Assembly (NCBI GenBank): GCA_030142905.1
Contig: JASJOG010000100.1
Coordinates: 186,001 to 250,000, forward strand
Length of the DNA: 64,000 nt
DNA from: Heliopora coerulea
Lineage: Eukaryota; Cnidaria; Anthozoa; Scleralcyonacea; Helioporidae
Direction: 5' to 3'
The position numbers and the translations under genes are program-made. Positions 47,596 to 58,411 of this stretch are shown here, piece after piece. How positions within the stretch are numbered: the stretch's first letter is position 1; each line of letters starts with the position of its first letter. Under the pieces are notes generated by a model. The model saw nothing but the letters and a program-made list of their open reading frames with translations. It was not told where the DNA came from and did no database searches.

Positions 47596-48203
47596 AAACT
47601 AGCGTAGAAAACATTGGACAGTCATACTCTCGAGTCCGGAACAAGCAGGGACCCCCGGCTATTAATTTTCTGTTTTTTCCCAACCTCCCCGCCGTTATTC
47701 CAGACTCACCGTTTATTTTTCAAAGAAAGTTTTTCCAACCTCCCCGATTATTCCAACCTCCCCGTTTATTAATTTTCAGAACATTTTCCAATCTCCCCGC
47801 TTATTCCAAACTCCCCGTTTGTTATGGACTCGAGAGTACAATGTTGGTAATACAGTTGGTTAATGTTATGTTTATAATATAATATTGGTTATAAAGTTGG
47901 TTACATCATAATTGACCCATCATTTTCTATATTTTCATCTGGACAATTCACTTTTCATAATTAATGTTACAGAAAACTACAACAAAATTACATTTTTTAC
48001 AAAAAAAATCTGTTTCGCGGTCATTAACTTTCGCGGATGACAAAACTGGAAAATTTGCGGACAAAATCTTTCGCGGATGAGCGAATTTAGAAAAATTCGC
48101 GGACATAAACTTTCGCGGATTGGACCAATCCACGGAAGTTTGTGTCCGCGAAAGTTTATGACCGCGAAAGTTAATGACCGCGAAAGTTTATGTCATTAAG
48201 GTA

Positions 48204-49324
48204 CATGGCTTTGGTTTTCTGGAAGCAAATTCAAGTTCGGGGACACAGGAATTTAACTGTTAAAACAATGACAGCTTACACTGTCAAAATAGGTACTTCA
48301 ACGGGGCACTTGCACCTAATACCCTTTCGTTCCAACTGCAACTGATCAAAATATCTGAAGCAAAGTGAGACATAGCAGAGCTGTAATAACCATTTTATAA
48401 AACAGCTCTTTCAAATGAAACAAACTTGATTTTAATATCATTCCTCTTTAAATCGATCAATCGTCATATACTGTTAATAGAAGCTTTAATAAGTTTGAAG
48501 AAGACAAAGCGATTGCAGCAGATATGAGAAAGTCTGAACTGAATGATATCTTTTATTTATTTTGATTGGAATGCTCCGTATGACATGGTGAACATCAATC
48601 AAAGATATCTACTCAACCGATCGTCAAACTCAATGCAGAATTTCCTCATTCAGTCATTCAATCATTGTCGCCTCGTCTCCTTTTGACTGTCAACTTATTG
48701 AGACCTTTTTAGCAAACCGAGATTGCACTTTTGCCTTCCACCCCTGATATCTAGTGTGAGGTAAACTTAGCGTCAAGCATATCGAACATGCGGTTCAAAT
48801 TTCCGACAACAGTACTTAAAAATTCAACGAAACTGGGTGGGGAAAGGCGACCTCACCCACCTACATTTCCGTCGGTAGACAAAATTGAAATAAAATTTGT
48901 GGTTTTGATGTAGAAAGCCCAAGCGGCTAACAGTTTGTTGACGAGCGTGTCGAATAGCCAGTATGTAGAAAAGACCGATGGAGAAAAGAGTTTCTGTCGT
49001 TTTGTAAGTTAAAAGCGGACCAGGCTGTTCTGGTCGTGACGTCTTCAGGTAGGGAAAGTTAAATTTAACCAGTTCATCGACATTTACTCCCCCTTTCAAC
49101 CAAACATTAACTCTGGACATAAATTTGTTCCTATCCTCAACTTTGATCCTAAATGTAGACTACTCTTAAGTCAAGAATGTCTGACCAGGTTTCGCGTTAA
49201 AGCTTAAACTGCGGGAAGAAGTCACTCATATCAGAAATGCACCGGAAACCACCAATTCTTTTTTGTCTGTAACGCTTATGGCGGAGTAGCTGAACGTCAA
49301 GCAAACCCAACAAAGAACTTTTAG
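48204..49324. other. Spacer between pogo-like and Harbinger elements
   Basis: About 1.1 kb without a recognised gene. A 98-codon minus-strand frame at 48824-49120 has no identifiable domain. Confidence 0.45.
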
Positions 49325-50431
49325 TTGCCACTAGTTACTCAAGAAATAACAGACAGTTGGGAAACGACGCACACTTGCGAATATGAAGGAATCTGCTGGG
49401 AATCTGTTAAAACCAAATACCAGAAAATTACTGACATATTTATTGAAAGATACCCAAATTCCAGCGAAGCAGACATTGCTCAATTTCTAAGAGCGAGTAG
49501 TACAAATTTACTAACTAAAGAAAGAATTTCAGCAAAAATTAAAAGAATTAGAAGCAACTATAAAAAGGCTGTCGATGCTCGTCGCCGCAGTGGAGGAGGA
49601 CGAATAGTTCTAACATTCTATGATCTATGTGAAAATGTTTGGGGTGGTTCTCCAGCTGTCCAGAGCATTGATGGTGAGATAGACTTTTCAGATAACGCAC
49701 TTGAAATAAGTGGTGAAGATCGGGAACAGTCTGTGTCACCAGTGCCAAGTCAGAAAAGTGAAAATTCATGCAATAGCAGCAGTGGTCAATTCAGTGAATC
49801 ATATCAGTCTGGAAATGAGTGTTGATTTTGATAAGGTTTTAATAATAAAACATAACAGAGCAAGAACGTAACAGCAAGAACGTAACATTAACGTACATCT
49901 GCGCCCGCATTGCCAGTGTACAAAGTGCAATACTTAGAGTTATAATACAGTGAAACAGTAATTGCTGAGTGTCTTATTCCCAACAATGAGTGTGATGGGG
50001 AAACCCAACCTGCCTTTACTTCTTTGGCTACAAAAGAAAGAAGAGCTACGATTGCTGATCTGCTGAAAAATAGAAAGGATAGTAAAATGACTAATAAATT
50101 AAGTTGTGAAACTCAGATGCTGAATTGCTCAAAAGAAGATCTGAATCTGAAAAGAAAAATGGCTTGTGACATGGAGAAGTCGGATGCAGAATTATCAGAC
50201 ACCATTAATAAGGTGAACAAAACGATGGAGTCAATAGGAGATAGTATAAAACAGGGCTTTGGCCTGATAGCTGAAATAATGAAGCAAACTCATCACTCGG
50301 GTGGTCTTTATCCTACTTTATCCATCACTGTACTTATTATTTTGGTAATGCGCCTAATAACTGATATCGTGCGTCGTGCAATTTCAAACGCATTTGCTAC
50401 TTTTTGCATTCTCCCTTCGTCTGCAACGTAA
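49325..50431 (+). pseudogene. PIF/Harbinger accessory Myb/SANT-like DNA-binding protein
   Basis: First block 49325-49825: EGICWESVKTKYQKITDIFI, then ISAKIKRIRSNYKKAVDARR and FYDLCENVWGGSPAV, the trihelix/Myb-like pattern of Harbinger partner proteins. Second block, in the same frame from about 49994: DGETQPAFTSLATKERRATI, then LLKNRKDSKMTNKLS and a coiled coil (KSDAELSDTINKVNKTMESI) to about 50290. Between them are 171 bp with stops, flanked by AATGAGTGT (49814-49822 and 49985-49993); removing 171 bp restores GNECDGETQ. The frame opens with TTG, so the true start is lost or spliced. In Harbingers this protein brings the nuclease to DNA. Confidence 0.68.
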
Positions 50432-50483
50432 TAAAGAGTGACGGCTATTTGGGATTCAACAGACAATAGTCTTCTCCAATGGG

Positions 50484-50849
50484 TCACTTTCCTACTGACA
50501 TAAGGTCCATTTTATCACAAAGTTTGAAGAAGTTTTCCCTAGACATACGAAAATTTTCCCGCCACTCTTCGGGTATTGCCTTTTCTTTTAAAAAGTTATT
50601 CCACCATGAATTGCAACGTCCAGGACCAATCCATATTCTTCTGCGACGTCTTTTAATACTTTTATTCACAACGTTAAAGTATACTTCCAGGCGTGGAGAC
50701 TGGCTAAACAGCTCCATTACTCGACGATGTCGTCTCCGTCTATGCATAGCAATTATCAGCATTTGTAACGAACACCCCATTTGTACGAGTGAGCACGTTA
50801 AAACATTAACAACCACAAAGATAAGTAAAAGTTGTTTATTCGGCGCCAT
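50484..50849 (-). pseudogene. PIF/Harbinger DDE nuclease, N-terminal remnant
   Basis: 121 codons from ATG 50849 (in-frame upstream codons begin only with GTG). A hydrophobic start is followed by RRRRRIWIGPGRCNSWWNNF, then IPEEWRENFRMSRENFFKLC, the usual N-terminal part of Harbinger nucleases in animals. The frame stops after KMDLMSVGK; the catalytic DDE region is absent. It converges with the Myb-like gene at 49325-50431, as in two-gene Harbingers. Confidence 0.75.
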
Positions 50850-51032
50850 CTTGCAAGTAATGTGGCGCAAAAAGTGTAACGATTGGCTGTTTACACTGAC
50901 AATCGGAGCGTTGCAAAAGTCTTGCGGTGCAATGCGTCCCACTTCGAGCAGCGGAGCGTCGCAATTTTGCTCCGTTGCAAAAAAATGGAACGTTACCGGC
51001 GTTCTGTATGTAAACGGAACCCCTATCCGTTA

Positions 51033-51213
51033 AGCCTGATTTCCATTAAATCGCAAAAATCGTAAAAATCGTGTCGTAGCAGTCGTCGCGACCCTTGCGA
51101 TTTAATGGAAACGTGAGTCGAAGTGACTCTTGCGACTCAAGCGACTAATCGCAAATATAGGATTATTGCGATTTTTGCGATTGCGATTCTAACGATTTAA
51201 TGGAAACCAGGCT
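51033..51213. mobile_element. Harbinger-type MITE with TTA target duplication
   Basis: AGCCTGATTTCCATTAAATC at the left end and its inverse ending CCAGGCT at the right, 20 of 21 identical, flanked by TTA (51030-51032 and 51214-51216). The body is full of CGCAAAAATCG/TTGCGA words in both orientations. 3-bp TWA duplication is the PIF/Harbinger hallmark. Confidence 0.82.
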
Positions 51214-51216
51214 TTA

Positions 51217-51918
51217 CAATTTTGGAGATGCAACGATAGGTGGTGATCCGATACAGTGTAAACGCCACCTTGGTAACAGCAATCTGGCCTCGGCTGTAGT
51301 ACGCGGACACAGCGGCGCCAACCAACTAGCATTGACTGGCTTCTTTTGAGAACACAAAGTATTACCACAGAGTAAACAATCCAACTCTGTGCTATTACCA
51401 ACAATTTTATAGGCTATTTTGATTACACGATTTTCCTATGTTTGTACTACCGCATTTGCAATTGACTGTGCACTGTGCGTTAATTAACGCGTTGTTTCAA
51501 AATTAAAACATTGAAGTTTATTGGACGAAACTTTGACGTTGCTATGGGCGGACTGCACGTTGTTAGGCACCTGTCAACACGAACCGCGAGGAAAGAATTT
51601 TCTCACGCTAATTCGTAGGCAGACAGTTGCCATATTACAAAAGAAAACGTTCGGTTTCTTGCATTCGGTTTAGGTTAAAGATGTTTAAATTAGTTTCAAA
51701 TTTTCATTTACCGTAATATTGTATCATTTCTATGATATGCAAATGTACAATTTTTGACGTTTCTAGTTCTGAAGGTTTTTTGATTTCTCAGCAAACGAAA
51801 TATAGTAAAGTATCCTCCCTCAAATTGTCCGACAAGCTTAAATTTTCCGACAGAAATGTCCGGCGGGGAACGGTGGCCCCCCTGCCCTCTATATATACGC
51901 CACTGACAGCGTTTTCAA
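51217..51918. other. Spacer right of the Harbinger remnant
   Basis: About 700 bp without a gene. The stretch to about 51310 (GATCCGATACAGTGTAAACGCC) may hold the Harbinger terminus. At 51890-51914 the sequence TATATACGCCACTG looks like one end of another hAT. Confidence 0.4.
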
Positions 51919-51948
51919 ATGGCCAGTGCTTCTTCGCAATCTTTTGAC

Positions 51949-52278
51949 CAGTGGCGTAGGAGGCAGTGGGGCCGTAGGAGGCAGTGGGGCCACAGGAGCC
52001 GCGGTCCCCCTTAAAAACAGATATAGTAACACTATGCAAAGGCTTTTCTAATTTTTGCCATTGCATGTATTTGTATTTTAAAGTTAGAATATAAAATATT
52101 TAAAAATCTATTGTACTGCACACATTTTAACGATGGTTGATACTTTACTATAACTGCAAGTATTGTCCCGAGCATTGTCAACAATCTAGGCTATGAAAAC
52201 ATTTACGTAAAAACGCCCACCCTGAACTAAAATTTTGTTCCCGGTCCCGCTAAGTTCAACTGACTTCCTACGCCACTG
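51949..52278. mobile_element. hAT non-autonomous element (330 bp) nested in the hAT gene
   Basis: Begins CAGTGGCGTAGGA and ends TCCTACGCCACTG. Flanked by CTTTTGAC (51941-51948) and CTTCTGAC (52279-52286), an 8-bp duplication with one later change. An internal GGAGGCAGTGGGGCC is tandemly doubled near the left end. Confidence 0.85.
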
Positions 52279-52466
52279 CTTCTGACGAAGACTTAAACAC
52301 AGCTTGTGCACTCTACGAATCCTTACATAGGTATATTCAAGCTATGCGGTCTACTTTTTGAGACATTGAGCAAAAAGCCAAGGGTCTGACTGAGTGTGAA
52401 GATTATCAACAACAAACTCGAAGAGAACACGAAAAACGCGAGTATGATGATTTCAGTGGTTCCAGT

Positions 52467-53390
52467 CAGGGCCGGATTGGGGTTGCCCGGGGCCCGAGGC
52501 ATATTTTTTAGCGCGGGGTCCCTTCAATTCCCCCTCCCGAGTTCAGATGGCGTTACTCAAAAAAGTTCAAAGACATAAAAGATCAATTTTTCCCTATTTG
52601 TCCCTCTCAAACAACTATTAGTTACCTGTGTATTTAAAAAGAAAGAAATTATGCCGTCAATAATTAATGTGACCCATTTATGCGATAAAACCACTGAGTA
52701 TTTTGATAAAAAATGCACAACCACGGTAGTTCCGAAATTCGATAACATGGTTTCGAAGTTTCCACTAGATTTTTGTCATCATCGGGAACGCTGATAATGC
52801 CTAAAACATAGTCGAAACGTCGAATAATTTAACCATCTTATCAATTTTCTAAGCTACCGTATACATTATATATACTGTATTATTTTCAAGTAAAACAGAA
52901 AAGTGAACACAATTAAAAATATCCAAAACTGAAAGTCATAACACAATGTGTCTGCATAGCCCATCTGACCATGCAAAGCTTTGAGGTCTCAGTCTGTAGA
53001 CGCCTTGTAAACGCTATGTCTCCTCAATTTCTGAATAGCAAAATCGTTGATAAGCGACAGCAAGTCAATGTTCCGCAGAAGGTCGTGTTCCACGCTAAGG
53101 CGAGTAAGGTTGTTTAGCCGCTTCTGTGTCATGGACGATCGAAGTTGATTTTTTATTAAGTTTCAGCTTGGAGAATGATTTTTCGCTAGAACAGTTCGAG
53201 ATCACGAGACTTAGGTAAATTCGTTTGTTGTAGAGGGCATTTTAGGGGGTCCTGAGCTTTTTGGGACCTAACGCTTTCTAGAAAGAAGGGGATGAAGAAC
53301 AAAAAATTGCGCAATCAAAAAGCGCCTCCCCCGCCAAAGCGCGGCGCCCGCGGCATATGCCGCTTTTACCATATGGTTAATCCGGCACTG
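52467..53390 (-). mobile_element. hAT deletion derivative (924 bp) nested in the hAT gene
   Basis: Begins CAGGGCCGGATT and ends AATCCGGCACTG. Flanked by GTTCCAGT (52459-52466) and GTTCCAGC (53391-53398), an 8-bp duplication. It carries only the 3' part of a transposase in the opposite orientation to the host. Confidence 0.87.
52989..53225 (-). pseudogene. hAT transposase C-terminal dimerisation fragment
   Basis: Reads RIYLSLVISNCSSEKSFSKL, then after a frameshift SSMTQKRLNNLTRLSVEHDL and LINDFAIQKLRRHS to TGA at 52989. It is homologous to the C-terminus of the host hAT at 53790-53962 but on the other strand. Confidence 0.75.
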
Positions 53391-53962
53391 GTTCCAGCAC
53401 TCTTGATCCACTTGTTGAATCGCAAACACCTTCTCAAAAGTTTAGAAGTCGAACATTTCTAGTCATTATTGATAACTTGCTTTCTGCCCTGTCAAAACGC
53501 CATAAGGCTTATGAAAAGCTAAATGGTGTAATTGGATTCCTACGTCAGTTAAAGTTGTTTACACCTGAGGAGATTGTCAAGAGGTCATCAAATCTTATTA
53601 AATCTTATCGTAAAGATCTTGAAGAAAGTCTTGGTGAAGAATTTGTGCAGTTTACTGAGATGTTGAAAACTGATCTTGCTTCTCATCTTGGCACAAAACA
53701 AGACCTTGCAGAGTTACAGTTTTACAGTTTAGTAATTGACAATTCTTTAGAGTCTTGTTTTCCAAATGTAGAAATTGCCGTGCGCATCTATTTATCATTC
53801 ATGGTTACCAAATGCAGTGGAGAACGGTCATTTTCAAAACTGAAAAGGATTAAAAATGAACTAAGGAACACCATGGATCAAAATAGATTGAACAATCTCA
53901 CTCTAATGAGCATTGAACATGAACTTCTACGTAAAATAGACATTTCCAGTATCATCAACTAA

Positions 53963-55247
53963 TTTGCTCATGCTAAATCAAGAAAATGTAACTTTTAGAC
54001 CTTAGTTTTGTTCATTTTGAGTTAGAAACTGATACCTACATGTTAGTATTACTGAAGTATCAAACATATTCGTCATATTGTCGGGTTGTACAGCAAATGA
54101 AAAAATATGAATGCTTTACAATGCAGTTTAAAAATTTGTGTTTTGATGTTTATGTGTTTATTTTAAATATAAAGCCCCTTTATGGTACAGGCCCCGCATT
54201 AGCATAATCCGACACTGCCACCTGCATTATAAGGTAGTTTTCACTCTTCACACTTCCTGAAATGGGGTCAGGTTATCTTCTTCATCCAGTCCAAACAATT
54301 CCTCGATCGTCCAACTGCGAATGATATGGACTGTTAAAATAGGTCTAAAAACGGTTTTCCATTGGGTTAACTTTATTACCCGAATTGACATTTCTTTACA
54401 TAAACTGACTGGATTTCTTATTAATTCCATCCTAGTGTCCGTGAAACAAGAGAAGTCGCTTCGCGCGAAAACATTTGTCTAGTGGGAAACAGCTTTAATT
54501 AGTTGTCTACTCATTTATCTCGTTACTGATCACGTTCGTCAACATATCCTTTGTTCCTCTGTTTACCAAAAAGAAAGTAAGAAGGAGAGGAGGGGGGGGG
54601 GGGGTTAGTTGCGTCATGTGTAGAAAAGTTTCAGATTTTATTTCAGAAATTTTAAAAGCAGGAACAATTTTGAATGAATTTTTCGTGAGCCTGGGATGGA
54701 ATTTCAGCATATGGGCTGTTGTTATTCAAGCAATCAGCACCTAAGAGTTCAGTTTCATTTTCTATTGAATAAAGGAGAAACAGAATCTGTTTGCACGCGT
54801 GATCTATTCTGTTACGGTACAAAATGATTGACATTATATTTATTTGTTTGATATCTCTGTTCGTTGGACAATTAATCTCAATCTTGTCTCGGCCACGATT
54901 TCATATAGTACATAACTACACATTGCTGCTACTTGCGCCGGCTCTATGAATGAAGCTGTCGTTCCACTGGCTTTCAACACGCTCTCAGAGATCTCTTAAA
55001 ACCCTCAACATCTCCAACAAATTGTCTCTGACTTACGTTATCTCAGTGGGAAGTTGATTATATCCGGTTTCCATGTTAACCTGTCATGCAAGAGATCATG
55101 TGACAGGAAGTTTACTAGCGCTTATAAACTTTACGAGATCAGCACCGTCTGATTTCTCATCAAACGATTTACCGTCGTATGCAATGAGGAAGAGCATTTG
55201 CTTTTCGTGTGGCTAGAGGGCTTTGCAGAACTAACAGTAGCACTGGG
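53963..55247. other. hAT right flank and putative FERM-gene promoter
   Basis: The hAT 3' tail and terminus run to about 54217. The rest is single-copy-looking, with a poly-G run at 54588-54604. The region 54900-55247 directly precedes the putative start codon and probably holds the promoter and 5'UTR; no TATA box stands out. Confidence 0.45.
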
Positions 55248-55397
55248 ATGGCGTCTAAATACTCCAGCTCTCGTCATGACTCATATGACTCCGAAACACG
55301 CATAGGACCTTTGCTAATGAGCAAAGTTTCACCTACGAAACTCCTGCGATGCGTTGTTAAAATGCTTGATAATTCGGAGACAGAAATCGATATGGAG
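55248..55397 (+). CDS. Putative first coding exon of a FERM-domain gene (FRMD3/5-like)
   Basis: ATG 55248, 50 codons, ending at GAG before GTGAGTAC (55398). The product starts MASKYSSSRHDSYDSETRIG and ends LLRCVVKMLDNSETEIDME. CVVKMLDNSE resembles the first strand of FERM F1 lobes (human FRMD5 CTVRLLDDSE), which normally continues with KGQ.LFD..C..L. That next exon was not found before 64000, so the first intron would exceed 8.6 kb. An Ser-rich N-terminal extension precedes FERM in some of these proteins. FERM proteins link membrane proteins to cortical actin; the family call rests on a short stretch. Confidence 0.5.
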
Positions 55398-58300
55398 GTG
55401 AGTACATTCGGTTGATTTAGGAAATCTTCTAGTTATATTACTCTACAATAGTTACGTTATGTCACTTCACGAGTCCAGCATTCGGATGAAAGCCGTGAAA
55501 GACTTTTCATGAATCAGTGGCAGAAATCTTTGGCGCATGCCATTTACCAGGTAACAAATTGACATAATATTGTTACTGTTCAAGAACAAGTTCAGCTTAC
55601 GGTTGGATTTACTAAAGGTTTTTTCACTACTCATTCAAGCGCTCTTTGTCTTGGCCTGAAAGAAACTGTTTCTATCCCATTTTGAAGGCTTCGACTGAAG
55701 TCTGAAAAGTAGCTGTAGTTTCCTGTCTGCGAAATTTTAGCATTCGATAGGCGAGTGATTCATTTTAATACTTTACTGGGTTTGTGATGGTGCTAATTGG
55801 CATCATGAAGATGAATGACGGCCCTTCATTGTTAATGAAATCACTTATGTTCTCTTAGTTGTTGTTCCTTCTTAATAATTGTTTCGCTTAATTGTCAATG
55901 CTAAGTGAATCATCAGTTTGGGCAAGAGGGATAAGGAGCGGTTGTCACTTCCGTTTTGGCTTCGGCTATTTTTTAACAATCTCGTTGATTTACTGTCTTA
56001 CAGCACATGTTCATATCAAAAGCGCAGCTTTTAATGATTCCACTTAATGCAGAAGTTGTGTTATTCTTATGTATCATCGAACAGAAATCATTTTTGTCCG
56101 TTGAAGAACAGGCGGTATCAAGTTGAATAATTAATATTTTTCTCTTCACTGACTGTTTTGTTTACATCGCTTGAAATAGTCGTTCTCGTTTATATTCAAG
56201 CAGTAGGACGTGCTATTGTCCTTAGGTTTCGTTGTTGCTGTTTACATTTGAGCAAAAAGGTTAGCACAACACTAGACATCAAGTTAAGAATGTAAAATAT
56301 TAGTTAAGTTCAAGTGGTCTTATTCCAGTTGGTAGAGACTGTTGAGAAGATTGACGGAAATTTTGTGTGGTGGTGAAACCTTATTTTTTTGTTCATATCA
56401 GCTAAAATCTCCATTCCAACTTAATAAGTTGGAGAGCTGTTGTACTGCAATATTACAAATAAAATTGTTAAAAATTGTAAGTTTAATCGAATTATCTTGA
56501 AATTTTCTTTAAATTTCTAAAACGATTCTTCAGATTTTTATTACCGTCAAATTTGCTTCATTTCCTTCAAGGTGGAAGCACTGGTCAGGACATTATTTGT
56601 CAGAACGTGTTCTTGTACATTGCTCTTAATTTTTCCATATAAAACAAGATACATGGATTGCAAACTACCGAGAAGAGCATTTTGTAATTTTTGCAAATTT
56701 ATCTGACAGTTAAAAATTAAGTTGATTCTGGCATATTTAATTAGTGTTCTTCCTCAGAAGTGTAAGCCGATGGTGGGGATATTCCAGTTGTTGTGCTATT
56801 ATATTTAGCAATTTATAAAGTATATTTTGTAATTTTTGAGGGACTGAGTTGTTGCAGTCCTTATGAGTTAGTTGTAAGATTGATATAATGTACCAGAAAC
56901 TGGTGATCACGTGTTATGAAAAAGCCTGATACAATACAACACAGAAAATTTAATTGATAGGATTATGTTCCAAAGCAGTAAGAAAATGTTCCCGTTACTA
57001 AGAATTTGGCCATGAAAACATTAGCTAAAACAACTGACAAGTTATCAAATAAGGAATTTCATGGTTTGGTCTAGTCAATGGAAAACCAAAGACATGAAAG
57101 TGAAAGCCACCCCACATGTGCATATATATGACAAAGTTAAAAGTGAGCAGTTTTTTTGTACCAAAAGAAAAAACAAGTTGGCAAACAACTACCAGTACTT
57201 ACAGTACTTTGCTTAAAATTGCAGAGAATTTATCCACTGAGTAAAACAACTGTCATTTTACTTTTTACAATTGTGATAATCTTTCTTGCTCATCTGACTA
57301 TCTAATTTAATGTTAAAATATCCATTTAAGTTGAATCCACTGGTTTTTGGTATTTTTTATTCCATTTTGAAACATCTTTTGCAGTAAATTTTCACTATAC
57401 AATTTTATAGACAACTGCAAGTATGTAAAGTCATATTGCAATACAATCTGGCTAAATTTAGCTCAGAAAATTTTTTATTTGACATTTAACTTGTTTTGGT
57501 ATAAACTAAAACATTGATTCCTTCCAGTGCTACAGAAAAATTTCAGGTGGATATTCATGTTAACCCTTTGTTTGTTGGAAAATCTCCACCACGTTTTACT
57601 TACACTTAGATAGATAATTATTTATCAGGAATTGATATAAAATGTACTCTGCTTTGACTTTAAGTTGTTATACATGTATGTTGTTAGTTTTATATTTCTT
57701 GTGGAACCTTTGCACCTCTTAAATTGGGAAAGGATACCTTTTAGGAATTCATGATGTCAGGTCTGGGATTTGAGCCTTCAACTTTTTCTTGTTAAGCACC
57801 TTGCATGGGGAAACATTTGCTGTAATGTGCAGCATGGAACAGTAGTGGCAGAGAAAATGGAAAAACCCTTTTTTTTAGTGCAGACCTTCAACATGAAGTG
57901 CTCATTTACATGAAGTGTTCAGTTTTATCATTCCCTTTTGGCCATTATGGGCTGTTTTGCACTATTTGAATCTCAGGTGGACAGCAAACATGTAGAATTC
58001 TGCTCTGTATGGGTGATGGAAATTATTATATTTCAGAAAATCTGGGATACTGTATCTGGTCTATCAAAATTAGCATTTAATTTGGTAATGGTGACCTTGG
58101 AGGGGTGCATTTGGTCACTTGAATTTGCCAGTGGGAAGTTGTCAGCAGAGTTAACTGTAACTGCTACATGAGTCAACAGGTCTTATGGCTTTGAAGTTGT
58201 CTGCATCACTTGTGGTACAGTACTGCTCTAATGAAACTTAACCTCGAGAATTGAGCATGATTTGAGTTCAAGCAAGGAGCAAGTGAGGATAAAGAAATTA

Positions 58301-58411
58301 ACAGTTATTTTTTGAGAAATTTTGAGAATTGCAAATGTTTTCGAGAAGTGAATGCAATTCTTGAATGTGTTTGAACAAGGGCAAATTGATTCTTGAATGT
58401 TTTCATGGGCA
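55398..58411. other. Putative FERM-gene intron 1, left part; CpG-poor
   Basis: About 3 kb without a gene. From roughly 56920 to 58230 CG dinucleotides are almost absent (one near 57583), while TG/CA are common. Short frames such as 57938-58171 show no domain. Confidence 0.5.

Larger units (their letters stand above)
44985..48201. mobile_element. Two-gene pogo-like DNA transposon with HIRAN gene (~3.2 kb)
   Basis: The termini CCTTAATGACATAAACTTTC..GCGG are inverted copies (44985 onward and the inverse ending 48201), identical for about the first 39 bp and flanked by TA on both sides (44983-44984, 48202-48203). TA target duplication is typical of the Tc1-mariner-pogo superfamily. Each end carries a 200-bp cluster of (A)TAAACTTTCGCGG and GATGACAAAACTG-type subterminal repeats. 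Inside, two genes run head to head from about 45950: a HIRAN-domain ORF on minus and a DDE transposase on plus, both broken by stop codons, so this copy is dead. Unrelated to CCDC93 or the FERM gene. Confidence 0.88.
51919..53962 (+). pseudogene. hAT transposase (ZMYM1-like type), split by two hAT insertions
   Basis: Segments of one reading frame: 51919-51948 (ATG, MASASSQSFD), 52287-52466 (EDLNTACALYESLHRYIQAM, an in-frame TGA, then ECEDYQQQTRREHEKREYDD) and 53399-53962 (TLDPLVESQTPSQKFRSRTF, then NLLSALSKRHKAYEKLNGVI). The C-terminus FPNVEIAVRIYLSFMVTKCS then GERSFSKLKRIKNELR and RLNNLTLMSIEHELL is the hAT dimerisation region of zinc-finger MYM-type-1-like transposases. Removing each insertion with one copy of its duplication joins the frame. 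The N-terminal zinc finger and most of the catalytic domain are missing. The right terminus of the element is at about 54217 (CAGTGTCGGATT when inverted). Confidence 0.82.

Noticed and set aside
48824..49120. 98-codon minus-strand ORF as a gene
   Set aside because: No recognisable domain, no splice context, within a transposon-rich stretch.
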